A DNA stretch of 64,000 nucleotides, taken from assembly GCA_028285035.1 (NCBI GenBank), contig JANQQF010000036.1:115960-179959 (forward strand). The letters run 5' to 3'. Every line of letters starts with the position of its first letter. Within the stretch, counting starts at the first letter, position 1. The position numbers were made by a program, and so were the translations under genes. This stretch comes from Phycisphaerae bacterium (GTDB lineage Bacteria; Chloroflexota; Anaerolineae; 4572-78; J111). The notes under the pieces were generated by a model. It searched no databases. It had not been told where the DNA came from and saw nothing but the letters and a program-made list of their open reading frames with translations. Positions 9,557 to 17,477 of this stretch are shown piece by piece.

Positions 9557-11227
9557 ATGTTAATTCCAGACAAGATCGCTGATCTAATCGGCCAGGCTAT
9601 ATTAGCTGCTCAGGAAAAGAGTGAATTTCCTACGTTCGATTTACCAAAAATTGTAGTTGAGCGGCCAAAAGATCCTAATCACGGTGATTATGCTACACCA
9701 GTAGCGTTATCGTTAAAGAAACTTTTTGGCACGGAGAAGAAATTTAACCCCCGAGCGGTGGCTGAGCAGATTGTGGCCGAGTTAGGACAGGACCCGATGA
9801 TTGGCGAAACTTCGATTGCGGGACCAGGCTTTATCAATATTCGTCTGTCTGAAGCGTGGCTGGATCAACAAGTTGAGACAATTTTAGCCGAGGGCGACAA
9901 TTTTGGCCGGGCTGATCTGGGCCAAGGTAAATCTATTCAGGTCGAATACATCAGTGCTAATCCGACCGGTCCTTTGGTCGTTGGTTCGGGCCGCAATGCC
10001 ATTCTGGGTGATACGTTGGCCAATATTCTTGAGGCGGCGGGCTACTCTGTTCAACGTGAATATTACATCAATGATGTGGGTACTCAGGTGACCAACTTGG
10101 GGAAAGCTTTGTATGCACGATATCTGCAAGCCCTCGGGCGCGATGAGCCGGACCCAGAGGAGTATCAGGGCTACTATCTCGTTGAAATGGGGCAAGAATT
10201 GGTGGAAGCTGTGGGGGACAAATATGCGGATATTGCCTCGGTAGAGACCCTTGATTTTATGCGGCAACACGCGCTTGAAAAAATCATCGAGAGCTTGAAG
10301 GAAGATACAGCCTTGATTGGGGTGAACTTTGATAAATGGTTCTCCGAACAAAGTTTGTATGATACCGGATTGTATGATTTGGCCTATGCTAGGTTGGTTG
10401 AACAAGATATGACGGTAGAGCGTGAGGGTGCGATTTGGCTGAAGAGTGAGGATGAGGACGATAAAGAAAATGTCATTGTCCGCTCTGACGGTCGCCCCAC
10501 TTATTTTGCCTCAGATATCGCCTATGTTTGGAATAAGTTGGCTGATCGTGGCTTTGAACGGGCCATCTATGTGTGGGGGGCCGATCATCACGGTCACATC
10601 AAACGGGTAAAATATGCAGCCAAAGCGTTGGGCCTTGATCCGGACAAGGTTGAAATTGTACTCTATCAACTCGTAACCATCACCCGTGATGGGGTGCCTG
10701 TGCGTCAGGGTAAACGTACCGGGAATTTTACGACGGTGCGTGAGGTTGTTGAAGAGATCGGAATGGACGCCTTCCGATTTATGCTATTGACCCGCTCCGC
10801 GGACAGCCAAATGGAGTTGGATTTGGTTTTGGCAACCAAAGAGAGTAATGAGAATCCGGTTTATTATGTACAATATAGTCACGCTCGAACGGCTAGTATT
10901 TTTCGACGGGCCAATGAGGAAGGGATGTCAGTAGAAGGCGGTGATGTGGCCTTGTTGACCCACCCCTCGGAGCTTGAACTCATTCGCCAAATGCTTCGCT
11001 TATCTGAGGTTGTGACCTATGCCGCGATAAGTCTAGCGCCACATAGCCTAACTTATTATGCCCAAGAGGTGGCTTCGGCTTTCAACAACTTCTATCGGGA
11101 CTGCAAAGTAATCCTGCCCGAAGAACCAGAGTTGACTGCAGCTCGGCTCAAGCTGGTGAACGCTGCTAAAATCACCTTGGCTAACACCCTTCGTTTGATG
11201 GGGATGAGCACACCAGAGCGAATGTAG
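9557..11227 (+). CDS. argS: Arginyl-tRNA synthetase
   Basis: 556 residues, class I ArgRS that charges tRNA-Arg. An N-terminal Add-1-like domain (1-110) is followed by the catalytic core beginning SANPTGPL and the stretch NPVYYVQYSHAR, then the C-terminal DALR anticodon-binding domain ending in GMSTPERM. The second signature is GKRTGNF rather than KMSK, a change tolerated in this family. More striking, the HxGH signature reads VVGS at about residues 139-142, so both catalytic histidines are absent. Length and the rest of the fold are normal and the gene is the only ArgRS in the window. A strong terminator follows 36 bp after the stop. Recognised with high confidence as ArgRS; activity of this variant site is unproven. 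Confidence 0.95.
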   Translation: MLIPDKIADLIGQAILAAQEKSEFPTFDLPKIVVERPKDPNHGDYATPVALSLKKLFGTEKKFNPRAVAEQIVAELGQDPMIGETSIAGPGFINIRLSEAWLDQQVETILAEGDNFGRADLGQGKSIQVEYISANPTGPLVVGSGRNAILGDTLANILEAAGYSVQREYYINDVGTQVTNLGKALYARYLQALGRDEPDPEEYQGYYLVEMGQELVEAVGDKYADIASVETLDFMRQHALEKIIESLKEDTALIGVNFDKWFSEQSLYDTGLYDLAYARLVEQDMTVEREGAIWLKSEDEDDKENVIVRSDGRPTYFASDIAYVWNKLADRGFERAIYVWGADHHGHIKRVKYAAKALGLDPDKVEIVLYQLVTITRDGVPVRQGKRTGNFTTVREVVEEIGMDAFRFMLLTRSADSQMELDLVLATKESNENPVYYVQYSHARTASIFRRANEEGMSVEGGDVALLTHPSELELIRQMLRLSEVVTYAAISLAPHSLTYYAQEVASAFNNFYRDCKVILPEEPELTAARLKLVNAAKITLANTLRLMGMSTPERM

Positions 11228-11263
11228 GTAAGATAGACGACAACATTTAGAATATAGTATTAT

Positions 11264-11291
11264 AAGGGTAACTCAAAGGTTGCCCTTTTTT
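11264..11291 (+). terminator. Rho-independent terminator of argS
   Basis: AAGGGTAAC (11264-11272) pairs with GTTGCCCTT (11279-11287) with one wobble, a 6-nt loop and a run of six T. Confidence 0.85.
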
Positions 11292-11335
11292 GTTTAGAAA
11301 ATTTAACAATAAGTACGAAAATTTGGTAGTATTTA

Positions 11336-11551
11336 TGGTATAATCTTATTCTACTTAACAACTTGACCGCAAATTTAATAGGGTCCCAGAAAATCTCAGC
11401 CGATACTCAGTGTGGAGACAGGTAGAGTCAAGCAAAATAAGATAGACTGAGTCTGCCTGATCATTAACACCATAATGGGGTATTCTCAAAAGAGATGCAC
11501 ATTGGGTGTACTTTAAATTTGGTAGAAAAAAATTCTTATTTGAGGAGACAA
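11336..11551 (+). promoter_or_regulatory. Extended -10 promoter and long leader of the lipoprotein gene
   Basis: TGG-TATAAT (TATAAT at 11339-11344) is an extended -10 element, with no good -35 box. The start codon is 11552, so the leader would be about 200 nt. Within it, 11419-11430 pairs with 11448-11459 at 11 of 12 positions, a stable hairpin that is not followed by a T-run. GAGGAG at 11542-11547 is the ribosome site and decides the start at 11552 over the upstream ATG at 11495. No known riboswitch consensus is recognised. Confidence 0.4.
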
Positions 11552-12505
11552 ATGCGAACCATCAGTTATACCTATTTGAAATTGGAAGTCTTGTTGATTG
11601 TGGTGGCAATGGGCGTACTTACCGCCTGTGCGGGAACACCAACCCCAGATGTTGAGGCGACAGTCCAAGCAGCGGCAACAGCAACGGAAGAGGCCAAACC
11701 GACGGATACGCCAGTACCGACCGATACGCCAGAGCCGACGGACACCCCAACGCCAGAGCCGACTGATACACCGGAGCCGACCGATACACCAACGCCAGAG
11801 CCGACCGATACACCGGAGCCGACCGATACACCGACCCTGGAACCTACAGATACCCCAGAGCCGACAGAGACACCAACCGAGGCCCCTCCGACCGAGATAC
11901 CAACACCGGCTGCGACCGCAACATCTGCCCCCACAGCCACACCTGATAATTCTGATGCAGCTTTTGAATTTCTAGAACAAGGTATTGCCCAATATGAGGC
12001 AGAAGATTGGCCGGGTGCGATCGATTCATTTGAGCAGGCCGCCGCACTTGACCCTGAATTCCCATTTACATTCGCCTATTTAGGATATGCTTATGCCTTT
12101 AACGGCGATTATGATGAAGGTGTTGCGAGTTTGCAGAAATATTTAGAGCTTAATCCAGAGGCGGAAGATCGAGATCAAATAGAAGAATCTATTATAGCTA
12201 TTCAGGAGGCTGCTGCTAATGATCCTGGCTTCCCTGAGTTTGAAGTGCCTGAGGGGAAAGGCTTACTTGTGTACGTCAACTACACTGATATTCAGATTAA
12301 TATTGATGTTGGGCCTCACTTTATTATATCACCTGGTCGAGGGCCTGATGAGCCCTACACCATAGTCACTTTAGAACTTGACCCTGGTGATTATACTTTG
12401 CAAGGAACTACTCCTGATGGTCGTTTCTTAACAAATGATAATAATGATAGAGGGTTTGATTTCTCCATAGGGGAAGGCGAAATCGTTTATCAGACTGCTG
12501 GCTAG
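11552..12505 (+). CDS. TPR lipoprotein with Pro/Thr-rich tether
   Basis: 317 residues from the chosen ATG, which sits behind GAGGAG. A signal peptide ends in the lipobox LTAC, giving lipidated Cys26. Then comes a tether of about 90 residues made of PTDTPEP-type units (encoded by a tandem DNA repeat), as often seen in Chloroflexota surface proteins. Two to three TPR-like units follow (DSFEQAAALDPEF, SLQKYLELNPEA), and a C-terminal beta-rich domain of about 90 residues that I do not recognise. It should be anchored on the outside of the cell membrane and present a protein-binding domain away from it. It is a single gene with its own promoter region and terminator. Alternative start 11495 adds 19 residues before the signal peptide and is unlikely. 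Confidence 0.8.
   Translation: MRTISYTYLKLEVLLIVVAMGVLTACAGTPTPDVEATVQAAATATEEAKPTDTPVPTDTPEPTDTPTPEPTDTPEPTDTPTPEPTDTPEPTDTPTLEPTDTPEPTETPTEAPPTEIPTPAATATSAPTATPDNSDAAFEFLEQGIAQYEAEDWPGAIDSFEQAAALDPEFPFTFAYLGYAYAFNGDYDEGVASLQKYLELNPEAEDRDQIEESIIAIQEAAANDPGFPEFEVPEGKGLLVYVNYTDIQINIDVGPHFIISPGRGPDEPYTIVTLELDPGDYTLQGTTPDGRFLTNDNNDRGFDFSIGEGEIVYQTAG
11696..11880 (+). repeat. In-gene tandem repeat coding for the PTDTPEP tether
   Basis: Degenerate 12- to 18-bp units encode alternating Thr-Pro-Glu/Asp residues. Such arrays can change length by slippage while keeping frame. Confidence 0.8.
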
Positions 12506-12550
12506 AGGGATAAATCCATAAGTTAAAGCTGTAAGATATCTATATATGAA

Positions 12551-12590
12551 AAGACCCTCTGTCTATCAAGAAGTTAACAGAGGGTCTTTT
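12551..12590 (+). terminator. Rho-independent terminator of the lipoprotein gene
   Basis: AAGACCCTCTGT (12551-12562) is perfectly complementary to 12577-12588 and is followed by a T-rich tract. It lies directly beside the left end of the insertion sequence. Confidence 0.85.
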
Positions 12591-12666
12591 GTTTTGGTAA
12601 ACTTCCCGTAAAATAGTACCAGATAAAAGTAGACTCTTCTATACTAAAAAAATAAGGAGAGCTCGG

Positions 12667-12930
12667 ATGAAAAAAAGCAGGTACAGTGAAAATCAAATCA
12701 TCAAAATCCTGAAAGAAGCAGAGACGGGTCAAGGGGTAGAAGAGTTGTGCCGTCGCTACGGGATTGGCAAAAGCACGTATTACAAATGGAAGTCGAAATA
12801 TGGGGGACTGGAACAATCGCAAGTCAAACGGCTCAAAGAACTTGAAGCAGAAAATCGTCGGTTGAAACAGATGTATGCCGAACTCAGTCTAGAATATCAG
12901 GTGTTAAAGGACATCGTTGAAAAAAACTAA
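12667..12930 (+). CDS. IS3-family transposase OrfA
   Basis: 87 residues: an N-terminal helix-turn-helix that binds the IS ends (EELCRRYGIGKSTYYKWKSK) followed by a leucine-zipper-like coiled coil (LKELEAENRRLKQMYAELSL). This is the classical OrfA of the IS407 subgroup. The ribosome site AAGGAG lies just upstream. OrfA ends in GAA AAA AAC TAA at a run of seven A. OrfB lies in the -1 frame, so a fused OrfAB transposase is expected from programmed frameshifting, while OrfA alone usually acts as a regulator. No damage is seen. Confidence 0.93.
   Translation: MKKSRYSENQIIKILKEAETGQGVEELCRRYGIGKSTYYKWKSKYGGLEQSQVKRLKELEAENRRLKQMYAELSLEYQVLKDIVEKN
12920..12926 (+). promoter_or_regulatory. Likely -1 programmed frameshift site (A7)
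   Basis: Seven consecutive A directly before the OrfA stop. A -1 shift enters the OrfB frame, which is open from 12921, giving the fused transposase expected of IS3 elements. Confidence 0.7.
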
Positions 12931-12956
12931 CGAGCCCTGAACAACGACGACCGTGG

Positions 12957-13775
12957 GTGCAGTACGCCCAACAGCGGTATGGCTTGAGTGAACGTCGTGC
13001 TTGTCGGGTACTGTCACTGAGCCGAAGTGTATATCGCTATCAAGCCCAACGACCGGATGATCAGCCTGTGATTGAAGTTCTCAAGCAGCTAGCCGATCGA
13101 CATCGTCGCTGGGGGTTCTGGAAGATGTATCACTGGCTGCGTGGGCAGGGCTATGAATGGAACCACAAGCGGGTGTACCGCGTTTACTGCCAGTTAGAGC
13201 TGAATTTACGGATCAAACCAAAAAAACGCTTACCCAGCCGGAGTAATCAGGTTCTCGATCTTCCAGCCAAACCCAACGTTTGTTGGTCAATGGACTTTAT
13301 GAGTGACGCTTTAAGTTCGGGGCGACGATTTCGCACCTTCAATGTGATCGATGATTTCAATCGGGAAGCACTCTGGATCGAGATTGACACCTCACTGCCC
13401 ACCCAACGGGTCCTGCGCACTTTACAGCAGATTGCTGATTGGCGAGGTCTACCCCAGCGGCTCCGTAGTGACAATGGCCCGGAATTTATCTCTGGCAAAC
13501 TGGCCGATTGGGCTGAACATCATCACGTTGAGGTGGCTTTTATCCAACCTGGCAAGCCAGCTCAGAATGCTTACATTGAACGCTTTAATCGCACCTATCG
13601 CGAGGATGTCTTGGATATGTACTTATTCAGCTCACTTGATGAGGTTCGATCTATCACTGAGACTTGGATCGATGACTACAATTGTCATCGTCCCCACGAT
13701 GCTCTGGATGGTCTGACTCCTTATCAATTCTATTGTCGTTATGTTAACTCACAGTCTCTTTTTCATTGGTCCTAA
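12957..13775 (+). CDS. IS3-family transposase OrfB (DDE integrase domain)
   Basis: 272 residues from the GTG at 12957; the open frame extends upstream to 12921, where the -1 frameshift from OrfA would join it. An HTH_21-like region (GLSERRACRVLSLSRS) is followed by the rve integrase core with the DDE triad: Asp in SMDF, Asp in SDNGPEF and Glu in YIERFNRTYR. The end EFVDDYN-type sequence appears as WIDDYNCHRPHDAL. It catalyses strand transfer of the element. No stop or frameshift breaks the domain, so it should be functional. The downstream ROCO reading frame starts inside the right end of this element. Confidence 0.93.
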   Translation: MQYAQQRYGLSERRACRVLSLSRSVYRYQAQRPDDQPVIEVLKQLADRHRRWGFWKMYHWLRGQGYEWNHKRVYRVYCQLELNLRIKPKKRLPSRSNQVLDLPAKPNVCWSMDFMSDALSSGRRFRTFNVIDDFNREALWIEIDTSLPTQRVLRTLQQIADWRGLPQRLRSDNGPEFISGKLADWAEHHHVEVAFIQPGKPAQNAYIERFNRTYREDVLDMYLFSSLDEVRSITETWIDDYNCHRPHDALDGLTPYQFYCRYVNSQSLFHWS

Positions 13776-13785
13776 TTTTGGGTAG

Positions 13786-15525
13786 TTGACAACTTATCTA
13801 TCTCTCGATGATGATACTTTAGAGAGTCCACCTCCTGAAATTGTTAACAAAGGGATTGAAGCAATCATACAATATCTCCAGCAATTGGAACAAGAAGGTG
13901 TTGACTATCTCTTTGAAGCCAAACTTTTAATTGTAGGTGAAGGCGGTGCCGGTAAAACTACATTAGCCAATAAAATTAAGGATCCAAACTACGCCTTACC
14001 TAACTATCACCCTTCGACAGAAGGCATTGATATTATCTCTTGGCACTTTCCGCTTACAGATGAGCGAGACTTTCAAGTCAATATATGGGATTTTGGTGGA
14101 CAGGAGATTTACCATACAACCCACCAATTTTTTCTCACCAAACGCTCACTCTATGTCTTAGTGATCGATAATCGTAAAGAACACACCGATCTCTCTTACT
14201 GGCTCAATGTGGTTGAACTTCTTAGTGACAATAGCCCCCTATTAATTGTCCAAAATGAAAAAGATGATCGCTTAGTTCAGCTTAATCTCCGAGAATTACG
14301 CGGTCAATTTGAGAATCTCAAAGAGAATTTTGCTACTAATCTAAAAACACCAGGCGGCATGGATGATATACTACAAGAACTCAAGCATCATTTTAACACC
14401 TTACCCCACGTAGGGGATCAAATCCCCAGAACCTGGCTGAATGTTCGAGAAGCCCTTGAAGTGAGTGACCAGAACTATATCAGCCTGACAGATTATCTGA
14501 GGATTTGTGCTGACAATGGCATAGACCGCGATCAAGACAAAATGCAACTTAGTGGCTATTTGCACGATTTAGGGATTTGCCTGCACTTCCAAGAAGATAT
14601 CCTCTTAAAGCAGACCGTCATTCTCAAACCCACATGGGGCACAGATGCCGTTTATCGAGTTTTGGATAATAGACAAGTTCGAGAGAATTTTGGTCGCTTT
14701 AGTTGGAATGACTTAACGCAAATATGGGCAGACGAAAAATATGTTGCAAAACAGGCTGAGTTGTTGCAACTGATGACAAAGTTCAAGTTGTGCTACTCCC
14801 TGCCCAATCAACCTGACTGGTTTATAGCCCCCCACCTACTCACCAAAGTAAAACCAGATTATGAGTGGGACAAAGCCAACAATTTGTTATTACAATACAG
14901 TTATGACTTTATGCCGAAAGGGATTATTACTCGTTTCATCGTTATGATGCACAATAGCATTGAGGACCAAGCCAATGTATGGCAAACTGGTGTCGTCTTA
15001 ACTAAAAAGGACACCCGCGCAGAAGTCATTGAGGATTATAATCAACGGAAGATCACTATTCGAGTTATCGGATCACATCCAAGAGATTTTCTGTCTGCGA
15101 TTATGTTTCAACTTGATAATATCCACGCCTCATTCCCACGTCTCAAATATAATAAATTGGTGCCGTGCAACTGTTCGAAGTGTAAGGACAGTCAAACCCC
15201 TCACTTTTATAAATTTGAGGAGCTACAGGAGCGGCTCCGTAAAAGGAAGGATACGATTGAGTGTTACAATAGCTATGAAGATGTTTGGGTTAGGAGCTTA
15301 TTGGATAATATCGGGGAACAAATTGAGGATACAAACCATCCAGAAGCAGCCGACATCCGAGAGATCATAAAGAGAAAAAAGAATCAATTACAAAAACTCA
15401 AGTTACAAGAGGCTGAAATAGGGATGTACACCCCCCCTCATATTTTAACTCAAATTGAAAAGCTAAAGCATGAAATTGAGGAAGCGCAGTTTGAATTACG
15501 TAATTTGTTAAAATTCCCCTCCTAA
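13786..15525 (+). CDS. ROCO GTPase (Roc-COR), 5'-truncated at the IS boundary
   Basis: 579 residues from a TTG codon that lies within the IS right end. The Roc GTPase domain has the P-loop GEGGAGKTT (51-59) and DFGGQE (102-107); the COR domain follows with YLHDLGICLHF and LKPTWGTDAVYRVL. The first 25 residues, with PPPEIVNKGIEAIIQYL, look like the junction that normally follows a leucine-rich-repeat domain. That domain is missing, and no LRR coding remains on the other side of the IS. The C-terminus has a PCNCSKC motif and a charged coiled coil (QLQKLKLQEAEIGMYTPPHI) like tails of conflict-associated signalling proteins. Probably a remnant; expression could come from the IS end, which contains TTGACA. 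No ribosome site is visible at the TTG. Confidence 0.8.
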   Translation: MTTYLSLDDDTLESPPPEIVNKGIEAIIQYLQQLEQEGVDYLFEAKLLIVGEGGAGKTTLANKIKDPNYALPNYHPSTEGIDIISWHFPLTDERDFQVNIWDFGGQEIYHTTHQFFLTKRSLYVLVIDNRKEHTDLSYWLNVVELLSDNSPLLIVQNEKDDRLVQLNLRELRGQFENLKENFATNLKTPGGMDDILQELKHHFNTLPHVGDQIPRTWLNVREALEVSDQNYISLTDYLRICADNGIDRDQDKMQLSGYLHDLGICLHFQEDILLKQTVILKPTWGTDAVYRVLDNRQVRENFGRFSWNDLTQIWADEKYVAKQAELLQLMTKFKLCYSLPNQPDWFIAPHLLTKVKPDYEWDKANNLLLQYSYDFMPKGIITRFIVMMHNSIEDQANVWQTGVVLTKKDTRAEVIEDYNQRKITIRVIGSHPRDFLSAIMFQLDNIHASFPRLKYNKLVPCNCSKCKDSQTPHFYKFEELQERLRKRKDTIECYNSYEDVWVRSLLDNIGEQIEDTNHPEAADIREIIKRKKNQLQKLKLQEAEIGMYTPPHILTQIEKLKHEIEEAQFELRNLLKFPS

Positions 15526-15550
15526 ATCCGCTCCCAATAAGGAAACCCAA

Positions 15551-17155
15551 ATGTCCATCGACTTTATCTTATACAACGCAAAAATATTCACCCTCGATCC
15601 GGCCCAACCGTGGGCAGAGGCGGTGGCGTGTCGGCAGGGCCGGATTGTGCAGGTCGGCTCGAATGAGGAGATTGTGCCACAGCGGACACGGAAGATGATT
15701 GTGTATGATGCGGAGGGGCAATTGGTACTGCCCGGCTTGATTGATGCTCACGTCCATTTTTTGCAGTATGCCATTCGGCAACATCAGGTGGAGCTGTTTG
15801 GGGTGACCGATTTGGCTGAGGTACGACGACGAGTTGAGCAAGCCGTGGCTGAGACACCGCCGGGCGGCTGGGTGCAAGGAGCGGGCTGGGATGAGCATCT
15901 GTGGGATCAAGCGCCGACCGCAGCCTTTCTGGATGAGATTGCGCCGAACACGCCCGTTTTCCTAGCCCGAATGGATATGCACAGTTGGTGGCTCAACAGC
16001 GAGGCGATGCGGCGAGCCAATATCACCGCCGAGACACCTGATCCCCCCGAAAGTCGCATTGAGCGGAATGAAGCGGGCCAGCCCACAGGTATTCTGCGCG
16101 AGTGGAACGCGATGCGCCTGGTATCGAAGCACATCCCCCGGCCCGATGATGACACCTTGCAAAGATGGTTGGGCGAGGCGATCAAGGATGCCCATCGGCT
16201 CGGATTGACAGGTATCCACGATCAGCGGGTGGAACGGGATGGTCGGAAAAACCTTCGTTTCTGGCAACATCTTCGCCAACAAGATCAGCTTGACTTGCGC
16301 GTACACTTTAATCTGGCCGCAAACTTCCTCCCAGAAATAAAAACCCTTGGCTTGAAACCCGGCTTTGGCGATGATCGGCTGTGGCTGGGACACATCAAGG
16401 CCTTTGCCGATGGCACACTCGGCTCCCGCACGGCCTACTTGTTGGAACCATACGAAGGCGAGCCGGACAATCGAGGGTTGCTGGTCAACTCGGTGGAAAC
16501 ACTGGCCGACTGGGCAGCACAGGCCCATCAGGCAGGCTTCTCCTACTCCGTCCACGCCATCGGTGATGGGGCGGTGCGTGAGGTGGCGAACATTATGACC
16601 GAATTCCCGCCCGACCTCAGCGAGAATAGCGGCTGGCTACCGCATCGCATCGAGCACGTGCAAGGCATTCACTCCGATGACATCGCCCGAATGGCCGAGC
16701 ACAAGCTCGTGGCCTCGATGCAACCCATCCACCTCGCCAGCGACTGGTCCCCCGCCGATAAGCTATGGGGGGCCGCACGCAATGAGACCACCTACTGTTT
16801 CCGCACCCTACTCGATCGAGGCGTGCGATTGGCCTTTGGCTCGGATGCGCCCGTTGCCCCACTCAGCCCGCTGGTCGGCATTCAGGCAGCGGTCACTCGG
16901 CAGGATATGCAGGGTCAACCGGAGGGTGGTTGGTACCCCGCCCAACGCCTGACCCTGACCGAAGCCCTCGAAGCCTACACCCTTGGTCCCGCCTATCTCG
17001 CAGGCAAGCAATCCGTGCAAGGCTCCATCACTCCAAGCAAATGGGCCGATATGATCGTTCTCTCCCGTGACCTGTTCGAGATTCCAGCCAACGAAATTGG
17101 GCAGACAGAGATTACTGCCACGATTTTTGATGGGGGGGTGGTGTATGAGGCTTAA
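15551..17155 (+). CDS. Amidohydrolase, YtcJ-like (Amidohydro_3)
   Basis: 534 residues, a metal-dependent hydrolase of the amidohydrolase superfamily. The N-terminal beta-sandwich residues (FILYNAKIFTLD) lead into the metal site DAHVHF (His67, His69). Further ligands are SVHAIGDGAV, HRIEHVQGI and the terminal Asp of FGSDAPVAPLSPL. Members are annotated as imidazolonepropionase- or N-substituted formamide deformylase-like; the substrate cannot be told. No signal peptide, so probably cytoplasmic. It starts 26 bp after the ROCO stop on the same strand but is much more GC-rich, which suggests the ROCO segment has a different origin. Length is normal and the gene is intact. Confidence 0.92.
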   Translation: MSIDFILYNAKIFTLDPAQPWAEAVACRQGRIVQVGSNEEIVPQRTRKMIVYDAEGQLVLPGLIDAHVHFLQYAIRQHQVELFGVTDLAEVRRRVEQAVAETPPGGWVQGAGWDEHLWDQAPTAAFLDEIAPNTPVFLARMDMHSWWLNSEAMRRANITAETPDPPESRIERNEAGQPTGILREWNAMRLVSKHIPRPDDDTLQRWLGEAIKDAHRLGLTGIHDQRVERDGRKNLRFWQHLRQQDQLDLRVHFNLAANFLPEIKTLGLKPGFGDDRLWLGHIKAFADGTLGSRTAYLLEPYEGEPDNRGLLVNSVETLADWAAQAHQAGFSYSVHAIGDGAVREVANIMTEFPPDLSENSGWLPHRIEHVQGIHSDDIARMAEHKLVASMQPIHLASDWSPADKLWGAARNETTYCFRTLLDRGVRLAFGSDAPVAPLSPLVGIQAAVTRQDMQGQPEGGWYPAQRLTLTEALEAYTLGPAYLAGKQSVQGSITPSKWADMIVLSRDLFEIPANEIGQTEITATIFDGGVVYEA

Positions 17156-17341
17156 AAGATTTGGAAGATTGGAAGGCTGGAAGGTTGGGATAATCAGGAC
17201 CCTCTAATCTTTGCTCATAACAATCTTCTGAATTGCCGCACCTTATCCCCAAAATTTGATTTCTCCCGCATTTGCTTTTATCATAGGACGGCTTTGACAA
17301 AGTAACTTTTTGTCAAGGTATTGTCCAAATATTGATGTGGG

Positions 17342-17440
17342 TATCATTTCGAGCGAAAAATGAGCGAGAAATCTTTTTATTGGGGTTTGAAAAAGCAACG
17401 AGCCTAAAGATTCCTCAGCGCCATGCTTCTCGAAATGACA
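17342..17440. repeat. MITE-like element with TCATTTCGA terminal repeats, copy 1
   Basis: Fills much of the 322-bp gap 17156-17477. The ends TATCATTTCGAG and CTCGAAATGACA are inverted repeats with a 75-bp interior containing GAAATCT. Related copies lie at 26176, 36480 (partial) and 63708. A separate text-like stretch (GGAAGATTGGAAGGCTGGAA-type) lies at 17160-17190 and resembles 63850-63900. Confidence 0.75.
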
Positions 17441-17477
17441 TTACCGCTGGTTCATCTTTTACAGGTAATTTTGATTT

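Larger units (their letters stand above)
12595..13791 (+). mobile_element. IS3-family insertion sequence (IS407-like)
   Basis: About 1.2 kb containing orfA and orfB in overlapping frames. The left end near 12595-12607 (reading TGGTAAACTTCCC) and the right end near 13780-13791 (reading GGGTAGTTGACA) form imperfect terminal inverted repeats, and similarity continues inwards in patches (TAG.ACCA, AAAAG, AGACT). I cannot find a convincing target-site duplication. The transposase residues are intact, so the copy could be active. Exact ends are uncertain by a few bases. Confidence 0.8.

Noticed and set aside
12540..13800. Target-site duplication of the IS
   Set aside because: Flanks on the two sides share no 3-5-bp direct repeat that fits both terminal repeats.
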